DNA of 64,000 bases from Streptomyces hyaluromycini (GTDB lineage Bacteria; Actinomycetota; Actinomycetes; Streptomycetales; Streptomycetaceae): assembly GCF_002217755.1 (NCBI RefSeq), contig NZ_BCFL01000018.1:930001-994000 (forward strand). Direction: 5' to 3'. The notes beneath the pieces are model-generated. The model saw nothing but the letters and a program-made list of their open reading frames with translations. It was not told where the DNA came from and did not search any database. The position numbers and the translations under genes are program-made. Within the stretch, counting starts at the first letter, position 1. Each line of letters opens with the position of its first letter. Positions 17,553 to 26,972 of this stretch are shown piece by piece.

Positions 17553-18872
17553 TCAGCGGTGTGCCGTGGCCGTGGGGCTGGGCACCGGGCCCTCCGCGCG
17601 CAGCGAGCGGTGGCCGGGGCCGGGAGCGGGGCGAGGAGTGGGCCTGCCCGCTGCCTCGGTCACCGGCTTCTTGGCGTGGTGCCGGGGCACGACGTCCTGG
17701 GGGAAGGTCAGCTGGTCGTTCATCCACTTCAGGGCGGCGGGCATCTCCCGTACCCAGGTGGGGAAGTTGTGGCTGCCGTTCTCGGGGAGGATGGAGACGA
17801 CCCGCATGGGCGCCCTGACGGCCTTGATGAAGGCCTCGGTCTGCGCGTAGCCCTTCTCGCCGTGCTTGCTGTTGGCGACCAGGACGGAGACCTGGGGCAC
17901 CGGCAGGTGCTTCAGCCGCCACATCAGGTCGTGACCGTCGATCCGGGCCTGGCGGCCGGGACCGCTGCCGAAGAGGTTGCCGGTGGTGGGGTCGTCCTTG
18001 ACCTGGTAGTCGGGCGACAGGGCGGCGGCCGTGGTGTAGACGCCGGGGTCGCGCATGGTGAGCTGGAGGGCGCAACTGCCGCCCGAGGAGTACCCCATGA
18101 CGCCCCAGGAGTTCGCGTCGTGGCCGGCCCGGTAGACGGACTTGATCGCCTCCGGGAGGTCCTTGGCGAGGAATGTCTCGGTCTGCGGTCCGCCGGGGAC
18201 GTCCACGCACTCGGTGTCGCGCGGCGGGGCGACGGTGGGCCGGATCATCACCATGATCGTCGGCTGCATCTGGCCCTTGCGCTGCAGTTCGCCGGCGGTC
18301 TGCGAGACCCGCAGGTGCTGGGCGAGGTTGAAGATGCTGCCCGGGTAGCCGCTGAGCGCGACGATCACCGGGAAGCGCATGCGGTGGTACGCCTTCTGGA
18401 AGTACTGCGGCGGCAGATAGACGAAGGCCGGGTCGACCACGCCGGTGCGCCGGCCGATGATCTTCACCGACTCCACCCGGCCGACGGCTGCGGCGGGCCC
18501 GCTCGGCAGCCCGCTGACCCTGCTCAACTGCTGGTCCCCGGCGGGCTGTACGAGCGACGCCCCGCGGACGCTGCTTATGCCGTTCACCGAGCCGCCGCCG
18601 TTCCCGCCGGCCGCCTGGGTCACCCCGACCGGAGCGGTGTCGACGTTGCCGAGCAGCTCGTTCCAGGAGCCGAAGAACTGGTACGACGAGTTCACCGCGC
18701 ACGCGAACGCCGCGACGATCGTCACCTGTGTCACCGCGATGCCCCCGAGCCGCCCCAGCACGTGCCACGGTCCCGGCTTGGCGAACCGCGGCCACAGCCA
18801 GACCAGCAGCGCCACACACAGGGCGGCCAGTGCCACCAGCGCGTATACGGTCGTTCGACTGGTCAAACCCAT
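17553..18872 (-). CDS. Membrane-anchored antigen-85-like esterase
   Basis: A 439-residue protein. Two membrane segments at about 8-27 and 43-60 precede an extracytoplasmic alpha/beta-hydrolase domain. The nucleophile is in GYSSGG (residues 260-265, Ser262), with a likely His in NGSHNFPTW. The order (VYLPPQYFQ, then AYHRMRFPVIVALSG) fits the esterase D/antigen 85 family. Members act on esters or mycolyl-type substrates; Streptomyces lacks mycolates, so the substrate is unknown. It converges on pmt with 28 bases between. Confidence 0.85.
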   Translation of the reverse strand: MGLTSRTTVYALVALAALCVALLVWLWPRFAKPGPWHVLGRLGGIAVTQVTIVAAFACAVNSSYQFFGSWNELLGNVDTAPVGVTQAAGGNGGGSVNGISSVRGASLVQPAGDQQLSRVSGLPSGPAAAVGRVESVKIIGRRTGVVDPAFVYLPPQYFQKAYHRMRFPVIVALSGYPGSIFNLAQHLRVSQTAGELQRKGQMQPTIMVMIRPTVAPPRDTECVDVPGGPQTETFLAKDLPEAIKSVYRAGHDANSWGVMGYSSGGSCALQLTMRDPGVYTTAAALSPDYQVKDDPTTGNLFGSGPGRQARIDGHDLMWRLKHLPVPQVSVLVANSKHGEKGYAQTEAFIKAVRAPMRVVSILPENGSHNFPTWVREMPAALKWMNDQLTFPQDVVPRHHAKKPVTEAAGRPTPRPAPGPGHRSLRAEGPVPSPTATAHR

Positions 18873-19060
18873 GTCACTCAGTCCCTGTTTTCCCTGCCCG
18901 TGCCTCGTTGCTTCCGCACAGGAGGAGGGCGGAAGAGCCTTCCGCGTTCCGTAACGAGGGATTCAGGAAGAAGACATGACCTGTTACGCCATGTCGGGCA
19001 AGGGGGCCGCCGTCGAGAGGTGACGGACGTCATTGACACACCGGATCACCGGAGGTTGTC

Positions 19061-19078
19061 ATGAACACATGCAACTGA
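19061..19078 (+). CDS. Possible 5-codon leader ORF before the LAL regulator
   Basis: ATG at 19061 with GGAGG five bases upstream opens a frame of five codons (MNTCN) ending in TGA at 19076-19078. It overlaps the ATG 19069 of the LuxR-family gene in another frame. It has the best ribosome site in the region, so it may couple or limit translation of the regulator. It could also be chance. Confidence 0.3.
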   Translation: MNTCN

Positions 19079-22000
19079 CCGGGCGCCGAGCGCTTCTCGA
19101 CGCCGCCCGGGTCCAGGCGGCGGCCCGCCCCGGACTGCTCCTCCACGGCCCCGCCGGCATCGGCAAGTCCACGCTCGTGGCAGCCCTCGCGGCGGACCCC
19201 GCCGCCGGCACCGTACTGCACTGCTCGCCCGCCGAGGAGGACGCCCGGCTGCCCTTCGCGGGGCTCGTCGACCTGTTCGCACGGGTCCCGGAGAACTGCC
19301 TGGAGACCCTGGCGCCGCAGCCTCGGACCGCCCTGCGGACAGCCCTGTTGCGCGGCGGCGGCCCGGCGGACGACCGCGGCCTGCTCGCCGTACGCGTCGC
19401 CGTCCTCGACGCGCTGCGCGCCCTGGCCGCCGCCGGTCCCGTCCTGCTGGTCGTCGACGGCCTGCAGTGGCTCGACGGACCGACCGCCGCGGTCCTCGCC
19501 TTCGCCGTACGCAGGCTCGACGACCCCGGCATCCGGATGCTCGCCGCCGAGCGGGTGGCGGACGGCGGCCAGCCCGAGCGGCTGCGCTGCTGCCCGCCGG
19601 GCACCGTCGAACTCCCCGTGCCGCCCCTGACGGACGGCGAGACGGCCCGCCTGGTCCGCGCCGACCTCGGCGCCGACCTGCCCCCGGGCGTGCTGCGGGC
19701 GGTCCAGCAGGCCGCCGCCGGGAACCCGTACTACGCACGGGAGTTGGGCCGCGCCGCACTGCGCGCCCCGGTGCCCGCCGGGTCCGGCACGCTGCCGCCG
19801 GTGCCTCCGGGACTGCGCACCCTCCTGCTGGAGCAGGCCCGTTCGCTCCCGGAGCCGGTACGGCGCACCCTCCTCGTGGCGAGCGCCGCCGCCCGCCCCA
19901 GCCTCACCCTGCTGCGCGCCACCGGGCTCCCGGACCCGGCCGCGGCCCTCGCGGAGACGGAACGGCTCGGCATCGCGGCGGCCGACGCCGACGGGGTCGT
20001 ACGCTTCCGGCATCCCGTGCTCCGGGCCGCCGTGCACGCCGACGCCTCCGAGGACGGCCGGCGGCAGGCGCACGCGCTGCTGGCCCGCGCGGTGACCGAG
20101 CCCGTGGAGCGGGCCCGCCATCTCGCGCTCTCCCACCCGTACGAGGACGAGGCCACGGCCCGCACCCTGATGTCGGCGGCCGGGTCCGCGCGCCTCGACG
20201 GCGCCCCCGGCACCGCCTTCGAACTGGCCGTCCTCGCCGCCCGCCGCACCCCGGCCGGCCATCCGGCGGACCGCGCCGAACGGCTGCTGGCCGCCGCCGA
20301 GTACGCCTGCGACGCCGGACGCACCGAGGAGGCGGGCGAGGCCGCCGGGGCCGTGCTCGCCCGGTCGGGCTCGGCGGCGCAGCGGGTGCGGGCCCGCCTG
20401 GTCCTGCTGCGCGGCGCCGGGCAGGCGCTGGAGGGCGCCGAGGACCTGATCGCGGACGGTCTGCGGGACGCGGACGGCGATCCGCGCTCCGAGGCCCGGC
20501 TGCACCACTGGGCCGCCGTACGGGGCCTGCTGTGCGGGGAGTTGACGGAGGCGGCCGGGCATGCCCGGCGGGCCGCGCGGCAGGCGGGCGCGGCCGGCGA
20601 CACCGAGACCCGGATCGACGCGCTCGCCACCCTGGCCCGGGTGCGGTCCCTGGCCGGGGACCCGGTCGCCGCCGACGCCGCACTGACGGAGGCGCTGGCC
20701 CTGGTCGGCGGCGGTTCGGCAGCGGCAGCGCCCCATAGGGGCGCGAGGCCCCATCCGATATGCGGCTGCCGCCGCGTGGGCGCGACCAGCCACGACGAAG
20801 CCGCAGCCGACAAACGGCAGATCGCGGCACCCCCAGATATCGCGGCGCTCCCAGCGGAGCGCTCCGGCGGCCCGGAGAGCCGGCGGCTGATCCGGATGCG
20901 GGCGATCCTCGCCCTGGACTCCGACCGGGTGACCGAGGCCCGCGACCAGGTCCTCCCGCTGCTCGCGGCGACCGGTGAGCCCGCGGGGGCAGAGGAGACC
21001 GTCGCGACCCTGGTGGCGCTGACCCGCATCCAGGTGCGCGCCGGGCACTGCCGGGAGGCGCTGCGCACCGCGGCCCGCTGCTCCCGGGCCCTGGCCCAGG
21101 CGGCTCCGGCCCTGTACGCGGCGGCACTCGCCGCGACCGCGGGCGCCACCGCCGACGAGGCCCGGCAGTTGGCCGCACAGGCGGTCCGCGCCTCGGAGGC
21201 GGACGGCGACCGGCTGTTCCTGCTGCGCGCGCTCGCGGTCCTCGGGCAGGCCGAACTGCTCGGCGGCGATCCGCGCGGGGCGGCCGCCGCCGTCGAGGCG
21301 CTGCAACGCGTCAGGGAACTCGGCGAGGCCATGTGCGCCGCCGACCCGCCGCTGCTGCACTGGTACGGCGACCTGGCCGAGGCCCTGGTCGCGCTGGGCG
21401 AGACGGACGCGGCGGGGGCGGTGCTCCGCGACGCCCGGGCGCGCGTGCCGCAGGGCGCGCCCGGCAGCGTACTGGCGGCCCTGGAACGGGCGGAGGGGCT
21501 GTGCGAGGCGGGCCTCGGCCGGGCGCGGGAAGGGGCGGTACGGCTGCGCACCGCCGTCGAGCGGCTGCGCCCGCTGCCGCTCCCCGTCGACCTGGTACGC
21601 ACCCTGATCGCACTCGGTACGGTCGAGCGCCGCGCCCGCCGCCGGAACGCCGCCCGGGAGGCGCTCGCCGAGGCCCTGGAGACGGCGACCCGGATCGGCG
21701 CGGCCCCGCTCGCGGCCCGGGCCAGGGACGAACTGGCCCGGCTGGCGGCCGGGGAGCGCGGCGGCGAGACGGGCGCGGGCGGACCCGAACTCACGCCCGC
21801 GGAGGCGCGGATCGCCGAACTGGTCGGCGGCGGGGCGACCAACAGGGAGGTCGCCGCGGAGCTGTTCATCAGCGTCAAGACGGTGGAGGGGGCGCTGTCC
21901 CGGGTCTACCGCAAGTTCGGCGTCCGCTCCCGCACCGCGCTCGCCCACGCGATGGCGGTCGCCGTCATCGCCGCCGGCGCGGCGGTGGTGGACACCGGCG

Positions 22001-22092
22001 ACGACGACCGGCCCGGGCCCGCCGCCCAGACGGTGGCGGTGAGTCAGGCGGCGCGTGCCCGTCTCCCCCGCCCGCTCGACACACGCCGTTGA
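19069..22092 (+). CDS. LAL-family (large ATP-binding LuxR) transcriptional regulator
   Basis: A 1007-residue regulator. The P-loop GPAGIGKS is at about residues 27-34, a helical repeat region follows, and a C-terminal LuxR HTH (LTPAEARIAELVGGGATNREVA) lies at about 907-970. ATG 19069 is chosen because the conserved N-terminus begins there; the best Shine-Dalgarno instead serves an overlapping 5-codon frame. Residues about 551-600 are encoded by a dispersed Streptomyces repeat and interrupt the helical region in frame. LAL proteins control catabolic or secondary-metabolic genes; the target here is unknown. Confidence 0.9.
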   Translation: MQLTGRRALLDAARVQAAARPGLLLHGPAGIGKSTLVAALAADPAAGTVLHCSPAEEDARLPFAGLVDLFARVPENCLETLAPQPRTALRTALLRGGGPADDRGLLAVRVAVLDALRALAAAGPVLLVVDGLQWLDGPTAAVLAFAVRRLDDPGIRMLAAERVADGGQPERLRCCPPGTVELPVPPLTDGETARLVRADLGADLPPGVLRAVQQAAAGNPYYARELGRAALRAPVPAGSGTLPPVPPGLRTLLLEQARSLPEPVRRTLLVASAAARPSLTLLRATGLPDPAAALAETERLGIAAADADGVVRFRHPVLRAAVHADASEDGRRQAHALLARAVTEPVERARHLALSHPYEDEATARTLMSAAGSARLDGAPGTAFELAVLAARRTPAGHPADRAERLLAAAEYACDAGRTEEAGEAAGAVLARSGSAAQRVRARLVLLRGAGQALEGAEDLIADGLRDADGDPRSEARLHHWAAVRGLLCGELTEAAGHARRAARQAGAAGDTETRIDALATLARVRSLAGDPVAADAALTEALALVGGGSAAAAPHRGARPHPICGCRRVGATSHDEAAADKRQIAAPPDIAALPAERSGGPESRRLIRMRAILALDSDRVTEARDQVLPLLAATGEPAGAEETVATLVALTRIQVRAGHCREALRTAARCSRALAQAAPALYAAALAATAGATADEARQLAAQAVRASEADGDRLFLLRALAVLGQAELLGGDPRGAAAAVEALQRVRELGEAMCAADPPLLHWYGDLAEALVALGETDAAGAVLRDARARVPQGAPGSVLAALERAEGLCEAGLGRAREGAVRLRTAVERLRPLPLPVDLVRTLIALGTVERRARRRNAAREALAEALETATRIGAAPLAARARDELARLAAGERGGETGAGGPELTPAEARIAELVGGGATNREVAAELFISVKTVEGALSRVYRKFGVRSRTALAHAMAVAVIAAGAAVVDTGDDDRPGPAAQTVAVSQAARARLPRPLDTRR
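20719..20868. repeat. Dispersed Streptomyces-type palindromic repeat inside the LAL gene
   Basis: This stretch contains AGCGCCCCATAGGGGCGCG and GGGCGCGACCAGCCACGACG, sequences I know as a frequent intergenic repeat of Streptomyces. Related arms (GCTGGTCGCGCAGTTCC) occur in the foldback element at 26973-27144. It adds about 46-50 codons without a stop, giving residues unlike the flanking helical repeats. Confidence 0.65.
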
Positions 22093-22127
22093 CGTGACAT
22101 CCGCAGTTAACACGTAACGCAAGGGTT

Positions 22128-22143
22128 CCCCCGCTTACGGGGG
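22128..22143 (+). terminator. Hairpin after the LAL gene
   Basis: CCCCCG-CTTA-CGGGGG is a perfect 6-bp stem with a 4-base loop, 36 bases after the LAL stop and before the protease leader. It fits a terminator, without a T-run. Confidence 0.6.
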
Positions 22144-22231
22144 CGGGGCCGGAGTTCCTACGGTGATCACGTTCCGTTTCCGGGACGGCTCAACTCCCCA
22201 CCCCCCACTCTCCACTCCTCGGAGGACCCCA

Positions 22232-23857
22232 GTGAAGTCACGCCTGAAGCTGCTCGGCCTGGTCGCCGCGCCGGCCCTGGTCACGGCGGTCGTCCCCGCC
22301 GCCTTCGCGGCCGACGCCCCGCACACCGCCCGGGCCGCCGTCGCCGGCGACGTCCTGCCCGGCCTGAAGCACAACGCCGCCCGCACCGGCAAGGTGGCCG
22401 CCGGCAAGCGGATATCCGTGGCGATCAGCCTGGCTCCCCGGGGCGGTACGGCGCTCGACACCTTCGTGGCGAAGGTCAGCGACCCCCACTCGGCCTCCTA
22501 CGGGCACTACCTGACGAAGAGCCAGTTCGCGGCCCGCTTCGGCCGGACCGACGCCGAGGTCAAGAAGCTGAAGGACTACCTGCGTTCGCAGGGCGTCACC
22601 GTCGGCAAGGTGCACTCCGGCAACCTGCTGGTCGACGCCAGCGGCACCGCCGCCCAGCTCCAGAAGGCCTTCGGCACCCAGCTGTCGACCTGGAAGGACG
22701 CCGCCTCGGGCCGCTCCTTCTACGCCAACGACAGCGCGCCGACGCTCCCGTCCTCCCTCGCCTCCATCGTCAGCGACGTGGCCGGCCTCAACAACCGCGT
22801 CCAGCTGCACCACCAGGCGACCCCGCACACCGTCTCCCCGCACGACGGCCCCGGCGGCGGCTACACCCCGGCCCAGCTCAAGGGCGGCTACAACGTCTCC
22901 GGCACGTACACCGGCAGCGGCCAGAAGATCGCGCTCCTGGAGTTCGACGGCTTCCAGCAGTCCAACATCACCAAGTACGACACCAACTACAGCCTCGGCT
23001 CGCCCACCCCGACCGTGTCCAAGGTGGACGGCGGCTCCGGTTCGCTCGGCGACGGCCAGGTCGAGGTCGAGCTGGACATCGAGGTCCTGCACGCGATCGC
23101 CCCGAAGGCGAACGTGACGGTCTTCGAGGGCCCCAACTCCGACGCCGGCGAGGTCGACACGTACCAGGCCATCGTCGACAGCGGCATCGCGACCACCTCG
23201 ATCAGCTGGGGCGCCGCGGAGTCGGCCCGCACCACCTCCAACATCAACGCCGTGGACGCGGTCTTCAAGACGGGCGCCGCCGAGGGCCTCGGCTTCTACG
23301 CGGCCTCCGGCGACGACGGCTCCGACGACGCGGGCGACGGCGGCACCTCCGTCGACTACCCGGCCAGCGACCCGTACGTCACGGGCGTCGGCGGCACCAA
23401 GCTGACCGTCACCTCGGCCAACGCCTTCAGCAAGGAGGTGGCCTGGTCCGGCGGCGGTGGCGGCAAGTCCACCGTCTTCAAGATCCCGAGCTGGCAGACG
23501 GCCGTCCAGAAGAGCGCGGGCGGCGGCTACCGCCAGGTCCCGGACGTCTCGGCGCACGCCAACCCGAGCCCCGGTGTCTCCATCTACTCGCAGGGCTCCT
23601 GGTCCTCGGTCGGCGGCACCAGCGCGGCGGCCCCCGAGTGGGCGGCGTTCGCGGCCCTCTACAACCAGCAGGCCGCGGCGGCCGGCAAGGCCAACCTCGG
23701 CTTCGCCAACCCCGCCCTCTACACGGCGAGCGGCACCGGCTTCCACGACATCACCAGCGGCAGCAACGGCGCCTACTCCGCGGCCACCGGCTGGGACTTC
23801 ACCACGGGCTGGGGCTCGTACAACGCCTCGACCCTGGCGGCGAAGCTCCTCGGCTGA
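22232..23857 (+). CDS. Secreted sedolisin-type serine-carboxyl protease (S53)
   Basis: A 541-residue pre-pro-protease. GTG 22232 has GGAGGA five bases upstream and starts a signal peptide (KSRLKLLGLVAAPALV, cleavage likely after AFA). Residues about 40-190 form the pro-peptide activation domain (SASYGHYLTKSQFAARFG). The catalytic domain carries the E-x3-D pair in VEVELDIEV (E278, D282) and the Ser in GGTSAAAPEW (Ser464), the sedolisin triad. C-terminal DFTTGWGSY matches the calcium-site region of the family. It is an extracellular acid protease. It follows the LAL gene but is separated by a hairpin. Confidence 0.93.
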   Translation: MKSRLKLLGLVAAPALVTAVVPAAFAADAPHTARAAVAGDVLPGLKHNAARTGKVAAGKRISVAISLAPRGGTALDTFVAKVSDPHSASYGHYLTKSQFAARFGRTDAEVKKLKDYLRSQGVTVGKVHSGNLLVDASGTAAQLQKAFGTQLSTWKDAASGRSFYANDSAPTLPSSLASIVSDVAGLNNRVQLHHQATPHTVSPHDGPGGGYTPAQLKGGYNVSGTYTGSGQKIALLEFDGFQQSNITKYDTNYSLGSPTPTVSKVDGGSGSLGDGQVEVELDIEVLHAIAPKANVTVFEGPNSDAGEVDTYQAIVDSGIATTSISWGAAESARTTSNINAVDAVFKTGAAEGLGFYAASGDDGSDDAGDGGTSVDYPASDPYVTGVGGTKLTVTSANAFSKEVAWSGGGGGKSTVFKIPSWQTAVQKSAGGGYRQVPDVSAHANPSPGVSIYSQGSWSSVGGTSAAAPEWAAFAALYNQQAAAAGKANLGFANPALYTASGTGFHDITSGSNGAYSAATGWDFTTGWGSYNASTLAAKLLG

Positions 23858-23897
23858 CGCCACGCCCCTGAGCCACCCGCCCCTGCGCGCACCGGGA

Positions 23898-23922
23898 ACC
23901 GCCCGGCCCGCGCGGGGGCGGT
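23898..23922 (+). terminator. Hairpin after the sedolisin gene
   Basis: ACCGCCC and GGGCGGT form a 7-bp stem 40 bases after the protease stop, in the gap between two convergent genes. Confidence 0.55.
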
Positions 23923-23924
23923 CT

Positions 23925-23972
23925 CGTTCTCACCTGACGTCGTTCTCACCTGACGTCGTTCTCACCTGACGT
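23925..23972. repeat. Three 16-bp tandem repeats at the end of the secreted-protein gene
   Basis: Three exact copies of CGTTCTCACCTGACGT. On the minus strand the copy nearest the gene contains the final codons (Asp-Val-Arg-stop), and two more copies lie in the 3' region, each repeating the same stop codon. Confidence 0.85.
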
Positions 23973-24762
23973 CGACGAAGTCCCCGGCCGCCGTGGCCGG
24001 GCCGGTGGTGGCGGTGCCGGCGAAGACGAAGCGGAAGTAGCCGTCGGCCTTGGCCTTGGCGGTGGTCTTCAGCGCTCCGGCGCTGCCGCTGGTGACGGTC
24101 TTCAGGGTGGTGTAGGCGGAGCTGCCCTTCTTGCGGAACTGCAGCTTGACCGGCTGCCCCTGGTAGCCGGTGTAGCTGCCGCTCGACCAGCTCGCGCGGG
24201 TCAGCCTGCCGGTGACCGTGACGGTCCTGCCCTTCTTCACCGGCTCGGGCGAGGCGTTCACCGTGACCTTGGCCAGCCGCTTGACCGAGGCGGTGCCCGC
24301 GACGTCGATCTCCGTCCAGTCGTCGGTGCGGTCCTGCGCCCCGGCGAGCACGTTCCAGGTACCGGCGAGGCCGTTGTGGTCGAGGTCCCGGGCGGCGTCG
24401 ACGGCGATGCTCACCTTGCAGTCGGCGGTGGTGGGGTCGGCGATGGCCGGCACCTCGCACGTACCCGCCGGGTACGCCCCCAGGATGCCGTCCTCGTCGT
24501 CGGTGTTCGGGCCGTGCCACAGGTAGGCCCAGGACGCGACGACGCCGTCCGGGTCCGTGGCCGTCCAGGTGATCGTGACGGTCTTCTTGGTGGTGAGGCC
24601 GAGCACGATGTCCTTGCCGCCGTTGACGACGACGTGCGAGAACACCGTGTCGCCGGCCGCGGCCCGGTCCGCCGCCTGGGCGGCTGCCGGAAGCAGCGAC
24701 GCGGACAGGGCGGAAAGGCCGGTGGCAAGGGATACGGCGGCGACGGCCGGGCGGATGCGCAT
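23962..24762 (-). CDS. Secreted protein with Ig-like fold, unknown role
   Basis: A 266-residue exported protein. ATG 24762 has GGGG five bases upstream; the signal peptide is MRIRPAVAAVSLATGLSALS with cleavage near AQAAD. The mature part has two beta-rich modules: one with HVVVNGGKDIVLGL and Cys residues in TCEVPA and ADCKVS that could form a disulphide, and a C-terminal module (VKKGRTVTVTGRL, then GYQGQPVKLQFRK) like bacterial Ig-like or surface domains. Similar proteins are common and uncharacterised in Streptomyces. Confidence 0.8.
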   Translation of the reverse strand: MRIRPAVAAVSLATGLSALSASLLPAAAQAADRAAAGDTVFSHVVVNGGKDIVLGLTTKKTVTITWTATDPDGVVASWAYLWHGPNTDDEDGILGAYPAGTCEVPAIADPTTADCKVSIAVDAARDLDHNGLAGTWNVLAGAQDRTDDWTEIDVAGTASVKRLAKVTVNASPEPVKKGRTVTVTGRLTRASWSSGSYTGYQGQPVKLQFRKKGSSAYTTLKTVTSGSAGALKTTAKAKADGYFRFVFAGTATTGPATAAGDFVDVR

Positions 24763-24947
24763 GGAGTCCCCTTTCGGGATCGACGGCTCGCCATCTCCGT
24801 ACGGCGAGTCCTGATGCTGCGTCACACCGCCTAGACATGTGGGAGACCGTCACGGTTGCCCCATTGTTCCGACTGTGTTCACAGAGTCGGCCGGGTCCCG
24901 CCGCTCCGCCCCGGCCCCGCTCCGCTCCGCCCCGGCCCCGCCCCGGA

Positions 24948-26834
24948 TCAGGATCTGCGCAGGACCCGGTTGGCTCCCGCCACGATCGTGGTCGCGAGCA
25001 CCCAGCCCACGCTGACCAGGGCGACCACCACCCATTGCATGGCGCCGTGGGAGCTGTACGAGCGCTCCTGCCCGAAGTCGACCACCGGAAGCAGCAGGTC
25101 GAGGGTGTACACGGCCGGCTGGAAGTCCGGCGGTGTGCCGTCGCCGTAGGGCAGCGGCGGCCAGGTCGCGAACAGTACGCTGCCGACGGTGAAGAAGACC
25201 GCGAGCAGCAGCACCGCGCGCAGCGGCCGGTACCCGTAGCCGACGGTGAGGTCCTGCAGGAGGCTCCAGATCCGGGCGGGCCGGGCCAGGGTGGCCCGCC
25301 TGCGGCGCTGTTTGGCGAGCAGGACGAGGCGTGCGTCGGCGTCGCGGCCGTGGCGCCGGTAGTTGGCGGCCAGTTGCTCGTAGGGCTGCGGTGCGAAGCC
25401 GGCCGGGTCGCGGTCGAGCCAGGTCAGCCGCTGCCGGCCGGTCAGCGCGGGCTGGGCACTGTCGTAGGCGAGGCCCTCCAGGACCAGGGAGCCGGGCCAG
25501 CCGGCCGGGTCGTCGCGCAGCACGCCCACCCGGGTGTGGCTGAGGTCGACGATGCCGCGCGGTGCCTCGCGGGGCTTCAGTGTCAGGTCGGCGGCCGCGG
25601 ACCGCCGGCAGATCAGGGCGCGCTCCCCCGCCGGGACGTCCAGCACGGCGTTCTCGAAACAGAGCTTGGCCCGTACGGTGATGCTGCTGAGGGAGATCCG
25701 GCCGTGCGCGGTCAGCCCGTCGCAGCAGTTGAACTCCGCCCCCACCTCTATGCCGTTGGCCCGCAGCGCGGCGGCTCCGGCGCGGCCGGTCAGCTCGGCG
25801 CCCTCGAAGAGGGCCGAGCCGCCGACCCGGGCGTCGCAGAGGTCCACCGTGCCCTGCGAGACGAAGCCGGCCCGGCAGTCGAGGTCGCCGCCGACATGCA
25901 GGCGGTGGGCCCTGAGCGCGGTGCCGTCCGGATGGTGCAGCCGGGCCCGCCGCAGCACGACGCTGCCCCGCACCGAGGTGTCCCGCATGTCCACGCTCCC
26001 CCGCACGGTGAGCCCGGAGCCGGCCTGTATGTCGCCGCCGACCGAGGCGCAGAGTAGCTGCAGTGCGGGTTCACCGCCGGGTGCGTCCGGGCCGGTCAGA
26101 GTGGCGTCCTCCAGGTACAGCGAACCGCCTATCGAGGCGCCGTAGAGGTTGATCGCCCCGTCGCTGGAGAACCCCCGGTCGAGGTAGAGGCCGCCGCCCA
26201 CGGTCAGTTCGGGGGCCTGGAGGCAGGCCCGGTCCCCCTGGAGCCGGGCCCCGCGGAAGCCGAGCGTGTCCTGCACCCGGGAGCTCATGAGCCGGATCGG
26301 CCCGGTGCACACCAGTCCGGTCGCCGAGAGGTGCTCCTCGACGGCGAGCGACTGCGCGTCGACGGCCGCCGTGCCGTCGGGCGCGTGCACCGTCGAGCGG
26401 TCGAGCAGCAGGTGCGTACCGACGGTCAGGGAACGGAGGTTCAGGGTGCCGTCGAGGGTGCACCCCACGATCTCGCACTCCTGGCCCACCCGCGCCCCGA
26501 CCGCGCTCAGCCCCGGCAGGGCGCAGTCCTTCAGCTGGAGCACGCCGAACTGCCCGCCGTCGAGGCACGGCACCTCGTCGAAGCGACAGGAGTCGAGGCG
26601 TATCGCGCCCTGGACGGCCGCCTCGGCCAGATCGAGCGTGCCGGTGATCCGGGCACCGCGCAGCCGGAGCCGGGCCAGCCGCCCCCGCACGGGACGCGGC
26701 GCGGCGACGAGCAGCCACCGCAGGGCCTCGGCCCGCACCTCCGGCACGTCCTCGCACCACTCGCCGTGCCGGTACGCCTCCCACAGCCGGCGCTCGTGCA
26801 CCTCCCAGCCGTCCGGCGGGCCGTCGTCCGACAC
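24948..26834 (-). CDS. Membrane protein with beta-helix-like repeats (membrane-associated oxidoreductase type)
   Basis: A 628-residue protein. Residues about 50-480 are short repeats such as LRLRGARITGTLDL, GGGLYLDRGF and IGGSLYLEDA, resembling pentapeptide-like right-handed beta-helix repeats. Two membrane segments lie near the C-terminus (AVLLLAVFFTVGSVLF and WVVVALVSVGWVLATTIV). Homologues are often annotated as membrane-associated oxidoreductase, but I see no redox motif. GTG 26834 has GGGGG eight bases upstream. It is divergent from the NLR-like module, with a foldback repeat between them. Confidence 0.8.
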   Translation of the reverse strand: MSDDGPPDGWEVHERRLWEAYRHGEWCEDVPEVRAEALRWLLVAAPRPVRGRLARLRLRGARITGTLDLAEAAVQGAIRLDSCRFDEVPCLDGGQFGVLQLKDCALPGLSAVGARVGQECEIVGCTLDGTLNLRSLTVGTHLLLDRSTVHAPDGTAAVDAQSLAVEEHLSATGLVCTGPIRLMSSRVQDTLGFRGARLQGDRACLQAPELTVGGGLYLDRGFSSDGAINLYGASIGGSLYLEDATLTGPDAPGGEPALQLLCASVGGDIQAGSGLTVRGSVDMRDTSVRGSVVLRRARLHHPDGTALRAHRLHVGGDLDCRAGFVSQGTVDLCDARVGGSALFEGAELTGRAGAAALRANGIEVGAEFNCCDGLTAHGRISLSSITVRAKLCFENAVLDVPAGERALICRRSAAADLTLKPREAPRGIVDLSHTRVGVLRDDPAGWPGSLVLEGLAYDSAQPALTGRQRLTWLDRDPAGFAPQPYEQLAANYRRHGRDADARLVLLAKQRRRRATLARPARIWSLLQDLTVGYGYRPLRAVLLLAVFFTVGSVLFATWPPLPYGDGTPPDFQPAVYTLDLLLPVVDFGQERSYSSHGAMQWVVVALVSVGWVLATTIVAGANRVLRRS

Positions 26835-26972
26835 TCTGTGATCCCCCTTCACACACGTTCCCGCCGAGTTCCCGCGAGCAGCGGCGAAGCAGGACGTTGC
26901 TACCCGACGGATACGGAGATCACGCCTGTGAACCACCCTGACGGTGCGGGCCCTTGGGACTGCCGGGGCCGG

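Noticed and set aside
19030-22122. A 1030-codon open frame on the minus strand
   Set aside because: It is antisense to the LAL regulator, is rich in Gly, Arg and Gln, and has no domain; a GC-driven shadow.
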